From contig DCIX01000039.1 of NCBI GenBank assembly GCA_002317135.1, forward strand, positions 1 to 22,957: a stretch of DNA of 22,957 bases, given 5' to 3'. This document shows positions 8,112 through 15,878 of the stretch, piece by piece; positions within the stretch are counted from its first letter, which is position 1, and the number at the start of each line of letters is the position of its first letter. A program made the translations under genes and the position numbers. The notes beneath the pieces are model-generated. The model saw nothing but the letters and a program-made list of their open reading frames with translations. It searched no databases and was not told where the DNA came from. The stretch comes from Bacteroidales bacterium UBA1715 (GTDB lineage: Bacteria > Bacteroidota > Bacteroidia > Bacteroidales > UBA1715).

Positions 8112-8143
8112 AAAAGGGCATAATCTTTTGATTATGCCCTTTT
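8112..8143. terminator. Bidirectional terminator between transporter and leuB
   Basis: Perfect 14-base stem AAAAGGGCATAATC (8112-8125) and GATTATGCCCTTTT (8130-8143) with a TTTT loop. The A and T tracts on either side let it serve the plus-strand transporter and the minus-strand leuB. Confidence 0.9.
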
Positions 8144-8162
8144 CTATTTATTAGAAGTAAAC

Positions 8163-9224
8163 TTATGCTTTTACAATATAATCAACGATCCAAGCACCTA
8201 CTTCTTTTGTACCATATTTAGCACCACCTTCAACTTGAATTTCTGGTGTACGTACATTTGCATCCAAAGAAGCGTTTACGGCCTTACGAATCAAAGAACC
8301 TTCTTCTTTCAAATCGAAATATTCAAACAACATTGCTACAGAAAGAATTTGAGCCAATGGGTTAGCAATATTCAAACCTTTTGCTTGTGGCCAACTTCCA
8401 TGAATTGGTTCAAATACTGGAGTATGTTCACCTGTAGATGCAGATGGAAGCAACCCCATTGAACCAGTAATACAAGAACCTTCGTCTGTTAAGATGTCTC
8501 CGAAAGTATTTTCAGTTACCATAACATCGAAGAATTTTGGTTCTTGAATCATACGCATTGCAGCATTATCAACATACATATAGTCTGTTGTTACATCTGG
8601 ATATTGAGGAGCCATTTCTTGAGCAACTCTTCTCCACAAACGGCTTGATGCAAGCACATTAGCCTTATCTACAACTGTAAGGTGTTTACGACGTTTGCGT
8701 GCATAATCGTATGCAACTTTCAAAATTCTTTCTACTTCCTTACGAGTATAATAGTTTGTATCGTATGCAACATCATCGCCTTCTTTCTTTTCACCAAAAT
8801 ACATACCGCCAGTTAACTCACGGATACAGATGAAATCAGCACCTTTTACCAATTCAGTTTTCAAAGGTGATTTGTGTACCAAACAATCAAATGTTTCTAC
8901 TGGACGAATATTTGCAAACAAACCAAGTTGTTTACGCATTGCCAACAAGCCTTGTTCTGGACGAACTTTTGCTGCTGGATTGTTATCAAATTTAGGATCA
9001 CCTACCGATGCAAATAAAACTGCATCCGCATCCATACATTTCTTGAATGTATCTTCTGGGAATGGATCACCTACTTTATCAATTGCATCTGCGCCACAAA
9101 TTGCATACTCATAAGAAAATTCGTGACCAAATTTTTTACATATAGCCTGCATAACGGCTACACCTTGTTCCATAATTTCTGGTCCAATACCATCACCTGG
9201 AAGAACTGCTATTTTTGCTTTCAT
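8163..9224 (-). CDS. leuB: 3-isopropylmalate dehydrogenase
   Basis: Oxidises and decarboxylates (2R,3S)-3-isopropylmalate in leucine synthesis. The 353 residues show the family motifs: LPGDGIGPEI (8-17), substrate arginines in RKQLGLFANIRPV (R97, R107) and IREL (R135), Y142, K187, the metal-binding aspartates in VDNAAM (D219), FGDILTDEGS (D243, D247), then GSMGLLPSAS and EPIHGSWPQAKGLNIANP. In that last motif the Asp usually tied to NAD choice in the family is replaced by Q280. No leuA, leuC or leuD lies nearby, so it is expressed as a single gene from a promoter at 9245-9277 and closed by the terminator at 8112-8143. Related decarboxylating dehydrogenases (tartrate or isocitrate type) are less likely given the loop sequences. 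Confidence 0.94.
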   Translation of the reverse strand: MKAKIAVLPGDGIGPEIMEQGVAVMQAICKKFGHEFSYEYAICGADAIDKVGDPFPEDTFKKCMDADAVLFASVGDPKFDNNPAAKVRPEQGLLAMRKQLGLFANIRPVETFDCLVHKSPLKTELVKGADFICIRELTGGMYFGEKKEGDDVAYDTNYYTRKEVERILKVAYDYARKRRKHLTVVDKANVLASSRLWRRVAQEMAPQYPDVTTDYMYVDNAAMRMIQEPKFFDVMVTENTFGDILTDEGSCITGSMGLLPSASTGEHTPVFEPIHGSWPQAKGLNIANPLAQILSVAMLFEYFDLKEEGSLIRKAVNASLDANVRTPEIQVEGGAKYGTKEVGAWIVDYIVKA

Positions 9225-9244
9225 TGCTAATCTTTTGTTTTTCG

Positions 9245-9277
9245 CAAAGATAGTATTTTTTAGATTTTGCTTTTCAA
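9245..9277 (-). promoter_or_regulatory. Promoter of leuB
   Basis: Minus-strand TATCTTTG (9245-9252) matches the -7 consensus; TTG (9275-9277) is 22 bases further upstream. It leaves a leader of only about 15 bases, so there is no room for a leucine attenuator. Confidence 0.45.
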
Positions 9278-9289
9278 TAAAAATAAAAA

Positions 9290-9311
9290 AGGTCGTCCCA
9301 AAGAACGACCT
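9290..9311 (-). terminator. Terminator of the DUF1573 gene
   Basis: Stem AGGTCGT (9290-9296) and ACGACCT (9305-9311) with an 8-base loop; reading on the minus strand a run of T follows at once (9284-9289 are A on the plus strand). It starts 22 bases after the DUF1573 stop. Confidence 0.85.
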
Positions 9312-9332
9312 CGCAATATAAACGAAAACAGA

Positions 9333-9758
9333 TTATTTCTTTTTTGAAACCACAACACCTGTAAATACCAATGTTTGTTCTGTTGGCTTTGCATTCGATG
9401 TTACAACAGCCGTTTTAGAGAACTTTCCTCCTGTTGCCGCATCAAATGTCACTTGTATTTCACCTCGCTGACCTGGCATAATTGGCGTTTTTGGCCAAAC
9501 AGCATCAGTACAGTTACAAGCTGGCTGAACATTGGTTATAATTAATGGAGCATTTCCGGTATTTGTAAATTCAAACACAACATCTACAGGAATTCCCTGT
9601 GGTATTTCACCAAAATTATATGAGTCTTTATCCCACGAAATAACAGGTGCCTTCAAATCGCTGGCACTTAATTGTTTTGTTGTCGGATCTCCCCATTGAG
9701 CAAACGAGAACAATGGTGCTACACAAGCAATTACTAAAGCTAAAAATAATCGTTTCAT
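9333..9758 (-). CDS. Secreted DUF1573 protein
   Basis: A 141-residue protein with a signal peptide (MKRLFLALVIACVAPLFSFA, cut before QWG). The rest is one DUF1573 domain, an immunoglobulin-like fold of the ASH/MSP type: YNFGEIPQG, FEFTNTGNAPLIITNVQPAC, the CNC motif, PGQRGEIQVTF and a closing VFTGVV strand. The family is abundant in Bacteroidota and is found outside the inner membrane, with no settled function. A reading frame continues three codons further upstream to a TTG, but the ATG at 9756-9758 gives a proper signal peptide with Lys-Arg at its start, so I use that. A single gene with its own terminator; I could not find a convincing promoter. Confidence 0.9.
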   Translation of the reverse strand: MKRLFLALVIACVAPLFSFAQWGDPTTKQLSASDLKAPVISWDKDSYNFGEIPQGIPVDVVFEFTNTGNAPLIITNVQPACNCTDAVWPKTPIMPGQRGEIQVTFDAATGGKFSKTAVVTSNAKPTEQTLVFTGVVVSKKK

Positions 9759-9836
9759 AATTTTCAATTTTACTATTAGACAAAGAATGTAAAAAAAAGG
9801 TTACACTCCAAATTCAATAACACAAATAACAAATAT

Positions 9837-9868
9837 TTTGCCAAAAATCTGAACTTTTGTTAGGTTTG
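9837..9868 (+). promoter_or_regulatory. Promoter of the ATP-grasp gene
   Basis: TTTG (9837-9840), a 20-base spacer and TAGGTTTG (9861-9868): a full match to the Bacteroidota consensus, 17 bases before the start codon. Confidence 0.6.
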
Positions 9869-9885
9869 CAATGAAATAACAATAA

Positions 9886-11043
9886 ATGGGAAAAAATCTC
9901 TACATATTTAATCCAGACCACGACCTCGCAATGGCATCAAATTCAGACCATTACGATGCTCCGCAATCTGCGGTACAATTCGCAAAAGATTTTTCTCTCC
10001 TACCAATTTGGTACGCTTCTGCAAATAGTTCAATCTGGAGCGACTCACAAAATCAAGATTGGTTATCAAAGCAAAAACTACTGTTCCCAACATTAGAAAC
10101 CATTGATTTATATACCAATATTGACGAAATTAAAGCAGTTTCCCCTTGGGGATGGAACTCTACATTGCGAAGAAGTCTTATTGCAAACAACATTACAAGT
10201 GTTCCTAAATTATCGTATATAGAAACTTTACGGAAACTTTCTCACCGAGAATTGTCTCTCAAAGCAACTCAAAAACTGTATGCAATCGCTCCAACTGTTC
10301 TCACAAAACCTGGAGAACTGCTTACTAAAGAAGAAATCGAAAGTTATCTCAAAAAAAATCCATATTGTATTTTCAAAGCTCCATGGTCTGGTAGCGGGAA
10401 AGGTATCTGCCGAAGTTTAGGCGGTCTAACGGAGAATTTACTTAATAGAGTTAAAAAGATTGCAGAAAAACAAGGTAGCATACTTGCAGAACCGCTATAC
10501 AATGTCGTACAAGATTTTGCGATGGAATTTCTTTGCAATAACGGGAAAGCAACATTTGCTGGCTACTCGTGGTTCTACACTAACGACAACGGTGCATATA
10601 TAGGCAACCTACTCGCAACGGATTATCACATAGAACAACGTTTATGTCAATGGATTACGAAAACACTGCTCGAAAATATAAAACAAGGACTACTTGATTT
10701 TCTTACAGAGAATGTTGCTCCATACTATTCTGGATACTGTGGCGTTGATATGTTTGTGCACAAAAAAGATGATTCGCTTTTTGTTCATCCGTGCGTAGAA
10801 ATCAATATGCGAATGACTATGGGTTTATTTGCACGCTTATTCTATGATAAGTTTGTTGAATATGGAAAAGAAGGATCTTATTTTGTTGATTATTATAAAG
10901 ATAGCAACGCCTTAATTGAAAACGACAAGGAACTAAGCCTAAACAAGATAGAAATTGTAGATGGGAAAATTCAAAAAGGATATATTTCGCTTACACCTAT
11001 CTCGGCAAATACACAATATCGTGCACGAGTAGAAATTACATAA
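9886..11043 (+). CDS. ATP-grasp-like protein of unknown substrate
   Basis: A 385-residue cytoplasmic protein (no signal peptide or membrane segment). The central and C-terminal parts read as an ATP-grasp domain: the nucleotide-binding Lys and glycine-rich loop FKAPWSGSGKGI (163-173, K164), ILAEPL with E202, and the metal/phosphate motif CVEINMRMT with E305, N307 and R309. ATP-grasp enzymes join a carboxylate to an amine or thiol through an acyl phosphate. The N-terminus LYIFNPDHDLAMAS (5-18) looks conserved and may form the substrate part. I do not recognise a characterised member, so the substrate is open: amino acid ligation is only one option. It is a single gene with a good promoter and overlaps the convergent BOF gene by 8 bases. 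Confidence 0.7.
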   Translation: MGKNLYIFNPDHDLAMASNSDHYDAPQSAVQFAKDFSLLPIWYASANSSIWSDSQNQDWLSKQKLLFPTLETIDLYTNIDEIKAVSPWGWNSTLRRSLIANNITSVPKLSYIETLRKLSHRELSLKATQKLYAIAPTVLTKPGELLTKEEIESYLKKNPYCIFKAPWSGSGKGICRSLGGLTENLLNRVKKIAEKQGSILAEPLYNVVQDFAMEFLCNNGKATFAGYSWFYTNDNGAYIGNLLATDYHIEQRLCQWITKTLLENIKQGLLDFLTENVAPYYSGYCGVDMFVHKKDDSLFVHPCVEINMRMTMGLFARLFYDKFVEYGKEGSYFVDYYKDSNALIENDKELSLNKIEIVDGKIQKGYISLTPISANTQYRARVEIT

Positions 11044-11422
11044 GTTGTATGTCCTCGTCTTGATCAAAGGATAAATCTTTCACATCGATCTTTATTCCAT
11101 CACCAGAATTAGCCTGACAATCAACCTTACCTCGTATTTCTACCTCAATTTGATTCGTACTAGGAACTAATGGAATCAAACTATTTTTAACTTCAATAAT
11201 TATTTGTCCAGTGTTATCTTCAAACCAGAATTTCTTTTTTGAAATCTGAGAGGAAATCGTGCCTGTTAATATAATTTCCTCATCATTTTTGTCCAACAAA
11301 GTAGCGTTTTCTATAACATCTTTTACAGTAGCCTTTTTCACACTTGGTGTTTCAGCAAACGATAATAGTAAAACTGAAGCAATAACAATTGCAGAAAGCA
11401 AGAGGATAAATAATTTCTTCAT
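11036..11422 (-). CDS. Secreted BOF (YgiW/YdeI-type OB-fold) family protein
   Basis: A 128-residue protein with a hydrophobic N-terminal signal or anchor (residues 1-23). Residues 30-122 follow the bacterial OB-fold pattern: TVKDVIENA, then EIILTGTISSQISKKKFWFEDNTGQIIIEV (abridged reading: strand, charged turn, FxDxTG, strand) and IEVEIRGKVD...IKIDVKDL. In proteobacteria YgiW/YdeI proteins are periplasmic and tied to stress tolerance and bind cationic ligands or metals; for this homologue the role is inference. It is divergent from a two-component system with back-to-back promoters, so co-regulation is plausible. Its 3' end overlaps the ATP-grasp gene by 8 bases, with no terminator. Confidence 0.72.
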   Translation of the reverse strand: MKKLFILLLSAIVIASVLLLSFAETPSVKKATVKDVIENATLLDKNDEEIILTGTISSQISKKKFWFEDNTGQIIIEVKNSLIPLVPSTNQIEVEIRGKVDCQANSGDGIKIDVKDLSFDQDEDIQLM

Positions 11423-11452
11423 AATTCAAAAATTAAAAATGCCACTACCATA

Positions 11453-11513
11453 CAAATATATAAATTATTGATTATAAACAAAGTTGTTTTTTCCTTTTTA
11501 TCTTCTATATTTG
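11453..11513. promoter_or_regulatory. Back-to-back promoters for the BOF gene and the two-component operon
   Basis: Minus strand: TATATTTG (11453-11460), 18-base spacer, TTTG (11479-11482) for the BOF gene. Plus strand: GTTG (11483-11486), 19-base spacer, TATATTTG (11506-11513) for the kinase operon. The two -33 elements touch, so occupancy of one promoter should hinder or help the other. Confidence 0.55.
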
Positions 11514-11535
11514 TTGTAATTGATTTCGAGAGCAA

Positions 11536-12603
11536 ATGTTACAGAAATTTAGAATACAAACTCACAGAGGAATTGCACTACATACAGCATTGTGTGCCGT
11601 AGGGATTGTGTTACTCATATTGATTCCATTATATTGTTTAGACCAACTGCAAATCTCTATTTTAGGTGGATGTATTCTTATCGCTTCTCTTGGAATTGTA
11701 ATGTATTTCGTTGCCTACTACATAATTAAAACCTTTGTAATAGAAAAAGTTAGACCGGTTTACAAAATTATCCGTTCTGCACAAATGCCTAAATTCAAGG
11801 AAATCTCAAAAACGGATGAAAACCTCATAGAAACAGCAACAAAAGATGCTGAAGAATGGGCTACAAAAAAAAGCGAAGAAATTGAACTTTTGAAACGTCA
11901 AGAAACATTCAGAAAAGAATATATCGGAAATGTAGCACACGAACTTAAAACACCGATTTTTACAATACAAGGATATGTTTCCACTCTTCTTGATGGTGGT
12001 TTAGAAGATGAATCCATCAATAGAAAATATTTGGAACGCACCGATAAGGTTATTCAACGAATGACTTCCATCGTACACGATTTAGACGCAATCAACCGAC
12101 TAGAATCTGGTGAACTAAAGATGGAATATACCACATTCAATATTGCCGATTTAGTGAATGAAATATTTGAAACCCAAGAATATCTTGCTAAAGAACGAAA
12201 TGTAACCCTAACAATGGAAACAACCATTTCGAAAAATCTTTTGATGGTGTATGCCGACAAGATGAGAATTTCAATGGCACTTTCAAACTTGATTATCAAT
12301 GCAATAAAATATAACAAACCCGAAGGTGGTTCGGTACGAATCCGCTTCTACGATATGGATAACCGATACCTGGTAGAGGTTTCCGACACAGGAATTGGAA
12401 TTCCACAAGAACATTTGGATAGAATATTTGAGCGCTTTTTTAGAGTCGATAAAAGCCGTTCTCGAGAGCAAGGTGGCACAGGTCTTGGCCTTTCTATCGT
12501 AAAACACGTGGTGGAAGCTCACGGCGAATCTGTCAATGTGAAAAGTTCACTCAATAAAGGTTCTTCATTCTCTTTCACAATAAAAAAAGGTAACACACGC
12601 TAA
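11536..12603 (+). CDS. Membrane sensor histidine kinase (PhoR-like)
   Basis: A 355-residue kinase. Two membrane segments (about 14-33 and 40-64) are separated by only six or seven residues, so it has no periplasmic sensor domain. A linker with a coiled-coil character (100-125) leads to the HisKA domain with phosphoacceptor H135 in NVAHELKTPIFTI, then a HATPase domain: N box around N251-N255 (NLIINAIKYN), G1 DTGIGIP (284-290), F box ERFFRVD (299-305) and G2 GTGLGL (314-319). It is followed after 6 bases by its response regulator. The signal is not readable; the absence of a sensor domain suggests sensing within the membrane or through a partner protein (inference). Confidence 0.95.
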   Translation: MLQKFRIQTHRGIALHTALCAVGIVLLILIPLYCLDQLQISILGGCILIASLGIVMYFVAYYIIKTFVIEKVRPVYKIIRSAQMPKFKEISKTDENLIETATKDAEEWATKKSEEIELLKRQETFRKEYIGNVAHELKTPIFTIQGYVSTLLDGGLEDESINRKYLERTDKVIQRMTSIVHDLDAINRLESGELKMEYTTFNIADLVNEIFETQEYLAKERNVTLTMETTISKNLLMVYADKMRISMALSNLIINAIKYNKPEGGSVRIRFYDMDNRYLVEVSDTGIGIPQEHLDRIFERFFRVDKSRSREQGGTGLGLSIVKHVVEAHGESVNVKSSLNKGSSFSFTIKKGNTR

Positions 12604-12609
12604 TAAACT

Positions 12610-13296
12610 ATGAATCAAACCAAAAGCACAATATTAATTGTAGATGACGAACCCGACATTGTAGAAATCCTACGATATAATCTTGAAAAAGAAGGATTTT
12701 CTACCATTTCGGCAGGAAATGGACTCAGTGCTGTTTCATTAGCAAAAGAGCATCAGCCAGACCTTATTCTGCTTGATGTAATGTTACCAGATATGGATGG
12801 AATCCAAACTTGTGAAACGATACGAACTATCCCTGAACTAAAAAACACAATTATTGCATTTCTTACAGCACGAAGCGAAGACTATTCTGAAATTGCAGGT
12901 TTTCAAGCTGGTGCAGATGATTATATCACGAAACCGATTCGCCCTAAGGTGTTGATTACCAGAATTCAATCGTTACTAAAGCGAAAATCAATCACCGAAG
13001 ATTCAAAACAAATCCTTACCTACAAAGACATCTGTCTTGATAAAGAAAAATTCCAAGTTTCCGTAGGGAATACGGTGTTAAATCTCCCAAATAAAGAGTT
13101 CAAATTGTTGGAAATACTTATTTCCAAACCTGAACATGTATTCTCACGAGATGAAATTTATACTTCGGTATGGGGAAAGGAAACTATTGTTGGTGATCGT
13201 ACTATCGATGTACATATTAGAAGATTACGAGAAAAATTAGGAGAACAATATATATTCACAATTAAAGGAATCGGGTATGTATTCGCCCGTGGTTAG
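12610..13296 (+). CDS. OmpR/PhoB-family response regulator
   Basis: A 228-residue DNA-binding response regulator, partner of the kinase 6 bases upstream. Receiver domain 1-122: acidic pocket D12-D13, phosphorylated D56 in LLDVMLPD, T86 in FLTAR and K108 in TKPI. Winged-helix effector domain about 132-228, with LPNKEFKLLEIL, VFSRDEIYTSVWG and the recognition helix region RTIDVHIRRLREKLG, ending in the wing IKGIGYVF. Full length with all key residues. The next gene, a phosphoglucomutase, starts 3 bases after the stop. Confidence 0.96.
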   Translation: MNQTKSTILIVDDEPDIVEILRYNLEKEGFSTISAGNGLSAVSLAKEHQPDLILLDVMLPDMDGIQTCETIRTIPELKNTIIAFLTARSEDYSEIAGFQAGADDYITKPIRPKVLITRIQSLLKRKSITEDSKQILTYKDICLDKEKFQVSVGNTVLNLPNKEFKLLEILISKPEHVFSRDEIYTSVWGKETIVGDRTIDVHIRRLREKLGEQYIFTIKGIGYVFARG

Positions 13297-13299
13297 ATT

Positions 13300-13953
13300 A
13301 TGGCAGAAATTAAAGCGTGTATTTTTGATATGGATGGTGTGCTTGTAAGCACCGAAATCTATCATTTTAAGGCTTGGCAAAGACTTACAGAAACCTTAGG
13401 CTTCACTATTGATGAAAAATTCAACGAGAATTTGAAAGGCGTTAGTCGTTCTGTGTGCATCGACCTCATTTTAAAACATGGTGGTCTACAGAAAACACAA
13501 GAAGAAAAAGATGCTCTTGCGGCCCAGAAAAACAAATGGTTTCTTGAATACGTACAAACAGAAATCACCCCTAAAAATGTCTATCCTGGCGTAATCAACT
13601 TCCTTGAATCAATTCGAAAAGCAGGCTACAAAACAGCGATTGGTTCTGCAAGTAAAAATGCCCCATTGTTAGTAGAAAAACTTGGCATACAATCATATTT
13701 CGATGCCATTGTCGATGGGAATATGATAACCAAGGCGAAACCAAACCCTGAAGTTTTTCTTAAAGGTGCAGAATTGATTGGCGTCAAACCAGAAAACTGT
13801 GTGGTATTCGAAGACGCAATCAGTGGCGTTGAAGCTGCAAAAAATGGTGGAATGTATTGTGTTGGCGTCGGTTCTCCCCAAACACTAACAAAAGCAAATT
13901 TCTGTATCAATAGTTTTACAGAGATGAGTATAGATAGATTCTCTGAATTATAA
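13300..13953 (+). CDS. pgmB: Beta-phosphoglucomutase (HAD superfamily)
   Basis: Interconverts beta-glucose 1-phosphate and glucose 6-phosphate in the cytoplasm, normally after phosphorolysis of maltose, trehalose or related disaccharides. The 217 residues carry the beta-PGM set in the same order as the Lactococcus enzyme, shifted by about two: nucleophile D10 and acid-base D12 (FDMDGVLVSTE), H22, K46-G47 with R50 in NLKGVSR, S116-S118-K119-N120 (GSASKN), K147, and E171-D172 (FEDA). This set separates it from phosphoglycolate phosphatase. It sits in one operon with a two-component system, 3 bases behind the response regulator, with no disaccharide phosphorylase in the window; that company is uncommon. 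Confidence 0.85.
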   Translation: MAEIKACIFDMDGVLVSTEIYHFKAWQRLTETLGFTIDEKFNENLKGVSRSVCIDLILKHGGLQKTQEEKDALAAQKNKWFLEYVQTEITPKNVYPGVINFLESIRKAGYKTAIGSASKNAPLLVEKLGIQSYFDAIVDGNMITKAKPNPEVFLKGAELIGVKPENCVVFEDAISGVEAAKNGGMYCVGVGSPQTLTKANFCINSFTEMSIDRFSEL

Positions 13954-13961
13954 AATTTTGT

Positions 13962-13969
13962 TACTTTTG
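13962..13969 (+). promoter_or_regulatory. Possible -7 box of the sufE operon
   Basis: TACTTTTG fits TAnnTTTG and lies 16 bases before the sufE ATG, in the 32-base gap after pgmB. No clear -33 element; read-through from the kinase operon is also possible. Confidence 0.35.
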
Positions 13970-13985
13970 CCGAAACGAGTTTACA

Positions 13986-14408
13986 ATGACAATTAACGAG
14001 ATTCAAGATAGTATTATAGAAGAATTCAGTCTATTTGATGATTGGATGGACAAATACCAATATTTGATTGACCTCGGGAAAGAACTACCTTTAATTGACG
14101 AAAAATACAAAACAGAAGAATATCTTATTAAAGGATGCCAATCGCAAGTATGGGTTTATGCCGAATTACAAGACGGAAAAGTTTCTTTCTCTGCTGATTC
14201 TGATGCCATTATCACAAAAGGTATCATTTCTCTACTAATCAGAGCTTTGTCAAATCAAACTCCACAAGATATTCTCGATTGCGACCTTCATTTCATAGAA
14301 GAAATTGGTCTAAAAGAAAACCTATCACCAACCCGTTCAAATGGATTGGTTGCAATGATAAAACAAATGAAAATTTACGCTCTTGCGTTCAATGCTCAAT
14401 CTAAATAA
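13986..14408 (+). CDS. sufE: Cysteine desulfuration protein SufE
   Basis: Accepts persulfide sulfur from the cysteine desulfurase SufS and passes it to the Fe-S scaffold. The 140 residues fit the family length. The acceptor C51 in KGCQSQVW stands at the same position as in the E. coli protein, and the flanking patterns (DWMDKYQYLIDLG, ADSDAIITKGIISLLI, LSPTRSNGLVAM) are typical. It overlaps no neighbour and leads a two-gene unit with the DUF59 gene 2 bases downstream. The other suf genes (sufBCDS) are not in the window. Confidence 0.93.
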   Translation: MTINEIQDSIIEEFSLFDDWMDKYQYLIDLGKELPLIDEKYKTEEYLIKGCQSQVWVYAELQDGKVSFSADSDAIITKGIISLLIRALSNQTPQDILDCDLHFIEEIGLKENLSPTRSNGLVAMIKQMKIYALAFNAQSK

Positions 14409-14410
14409 TT

Positions 14411-14737
14411 ATGCCAGAAATTGACGAAAAAGAATTAAAGCGAATCAAAGACGAAGTTGTTGAAACTTTGAAAACTATATACGACCCAGAAATTCCTGCC
14501 GATATATATAATCTTGGACTTATCTACGACATTAAATACAAACTTCCTATTGTTGAGATAGATATGACTTTAACTTCTCCTACTTGCCCAATGGGAGAAA
14601 TGCTAGAATACGAAATACAAACACGTCTAAAACTAATTCGTGGCGTTGAAGATGTTGCAGTAAATCTTGTTTTTGAGCCAGAATGGACTCAAGATATGAT
14701 GACAGAAGAGGCAAAATTAAAAACTGGTCTTCTATAA
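14411..14737 (+). CDS. SufT-like DUF59/MIP18-family Fe-S assembly protein
   Basis: A 108-residue single-domain protein of the MIP18/DUF59 family, which helps mature Fe-S proteins. Seen: the DPEIPADIYNLGLIYDI block (25-41) and TLTSPTCPMGEML (53-65) with the conserved C59, then a VNLVFEPEWTQDMMTEEA ending that is typical of the bacterial members beside suf genes. It follows sufE by 2 bases, which supports a role in the same pathway. The fused N-terminal extension of longer SufT proteins is missing. A strong terminator follows. Confidence 0.85.
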   Translation: MPEIDEKELKRIKDEVVETLKTIYDPEIPADIYNLGLIYDIKYKLPIVEIDMTLTSPTCPMGEMLEYEIQTRLKLIRGVEDVAVNLVFEPEWTQDMMTEEAKLKTGLL

Positions 14738-14756
14738 GAGACAATAGCAGTTAAAT

Positions 14757-14787
14757 AGAAAAGGCAACCTATTTGGTTGCCTTTTCT
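14757..14787. terminator. Bidirectional terminator between the suf pair and lgt
   Basis: Perfect 13-base stem AGAAAAGGCAACC (14757-14769) and GGTTGCCTTTTCT (14775-14787) with a TATTT loop. Serves both converging transcription units. The core AAAAGGCAAC resembles the terminator at 35-64. Confidence 0.9.
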
Positions 14788-14809
14788 GTATAAGTCATTT
14801 TGTCTTCAA

Positions 14810-15874
14810 TTACACTACAGCATTTCTTTTTTGTTGATTAACTGCAATACAGACAAACACAATTCCAGCAATAATATATGGAATACTTAATAATTGTCCC
14901 ATATTGAAAATCATTCCTTGCTCAAAATCAACTTGGTCATTCTTTATAAACTCATACAAAAAGCGAGTAACGAAAATAAACAACATTGCCAAACCAAGTA
15001 TCATAAAACTTGAAATAGGTTTTTCTCGTTTTGCCTGATATACATAATACCCTAACAAAATAAAACCCGTTAGCAAATATGTCACAGCTTCATAAATCTG
15101 CGTAGGATGATTTGCTGTCAACAAATTTGCATTTACAAACGCATCAGTCAAAGCTGTTATTTGAGACGAATCTATAAACTTAAATTTGATAAGAATCTCG
15201 TTCAAATTCATAAACGAAACGTTATCAATATGTCCCAAACAACTACTTAAAAATGCCTGTAACGAAGCAAAACCATCTTGTGTTACCAAACCCGCATTCA
15301 ACATTGCGTTACTAATAGACTCTGCGTCTGCGGGAATTACTGCATCACGAATAAATACAAATCCCCATGGTAAACTTGTTGCCACACCATATATTTCGGA
15401 ATTCATAAGATTACCCATTCTAACGAAAAACGCCGTGATAGGCAACACCAATACAACTCTTGATGCAAACCACCAAAAATTACATTTAAACTTACGAGAA
15501 AGCAGTATAAATGCACAAATCAAGCCAATTCCACCACCATGACTAGCCAATCCTCCTTCCCACACGCGGAAAATTCTCGTCAAATCATAGAAAGTTACAT
15601 CGCTACCAGACTTAAAAATATCTATATATGGTTTTAAATATACATCTGGTTCATAGAAACAACAATGTCCCAAACGCAAACCAAGCAACAGCAAAATAAA
15701 AATTACAAAAGCAGAAGTATCAACTTGTTCTTGTGTAAGTTTTTCACGAGTATAAACTTTTACCGCAATAGAATACGAAATAAAAAAACCTATTCCAAAG
15801 AATAAACCATACCAACGAACAGGAAATCCACTAAAAATTTCAGGATTTACATTCCAAATAATGTAATTCAACAT
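14810..15874 (-). CDS. lgt: Prolipoprotein diacylglyceryl transferase with an extra loop domain
   Basis: Inner-membrane enzyme that attaches diacylglycerol to the lipobox Cys of prolipoproteins. Family signatures: PVRWYGLFFGIGF (18-30), the SHGGGIGL block with H112, the Lgt signature RMGNLMNSEIYG (152-163) with R152, and HPTQIYEA (256-263). At 354 residues it is clearly longer than the usual 260-300. The extra length is an insert of about 65-75 residues (181-254) between FIRDAVI and HPTQ, where E. coli has a short loop; it is hydrophilic to mildly helical and should face the periplasm. The gene begins 4 bases after the SiaC-like gene, so the two form one operon. Essential enzyme in most Gram-negative bacteria. 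Confidence 0.95.
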   Translation of the reverse strand: MLNYIIWNVNPEIFSGFPVRWYGLFFGIGFFISYSIAVKVYTREKLTQEQVDTSAFVIFILLLLGLRLGHCCFYEPDVYLKPYIDIFKSGSDVTFYDLTRIFRVWEGGLASHGGGIGLICAFILLSRKFKCNFWWFASRVVLVLPITAFFVRMGNLMNSEIYGVATSLPWGFVFIRDAVIPADAESISNAMLNAGLVTQDGFASLQAFLSSCLGHIDNVSFMNLNEILIKFKFIDSSQITALTDAFVNANLLTANHPTQIYEAVTYLLTGFILLGYYVYQAKREKPISSFMILGLAMLFIFVTRFLYEFIKNDQVDFEQGMIFNMGQLLSIPYIIAGIVFVCIAVNQQKRNAVV

Positions 15875-15878
15875 AAAA

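Noticed and set aside
9759..9767. TTG start for the DUF1573 gene
   Set aside because: The ATG three codons later gives a canonical signal peptide, and TTG starts are rare.
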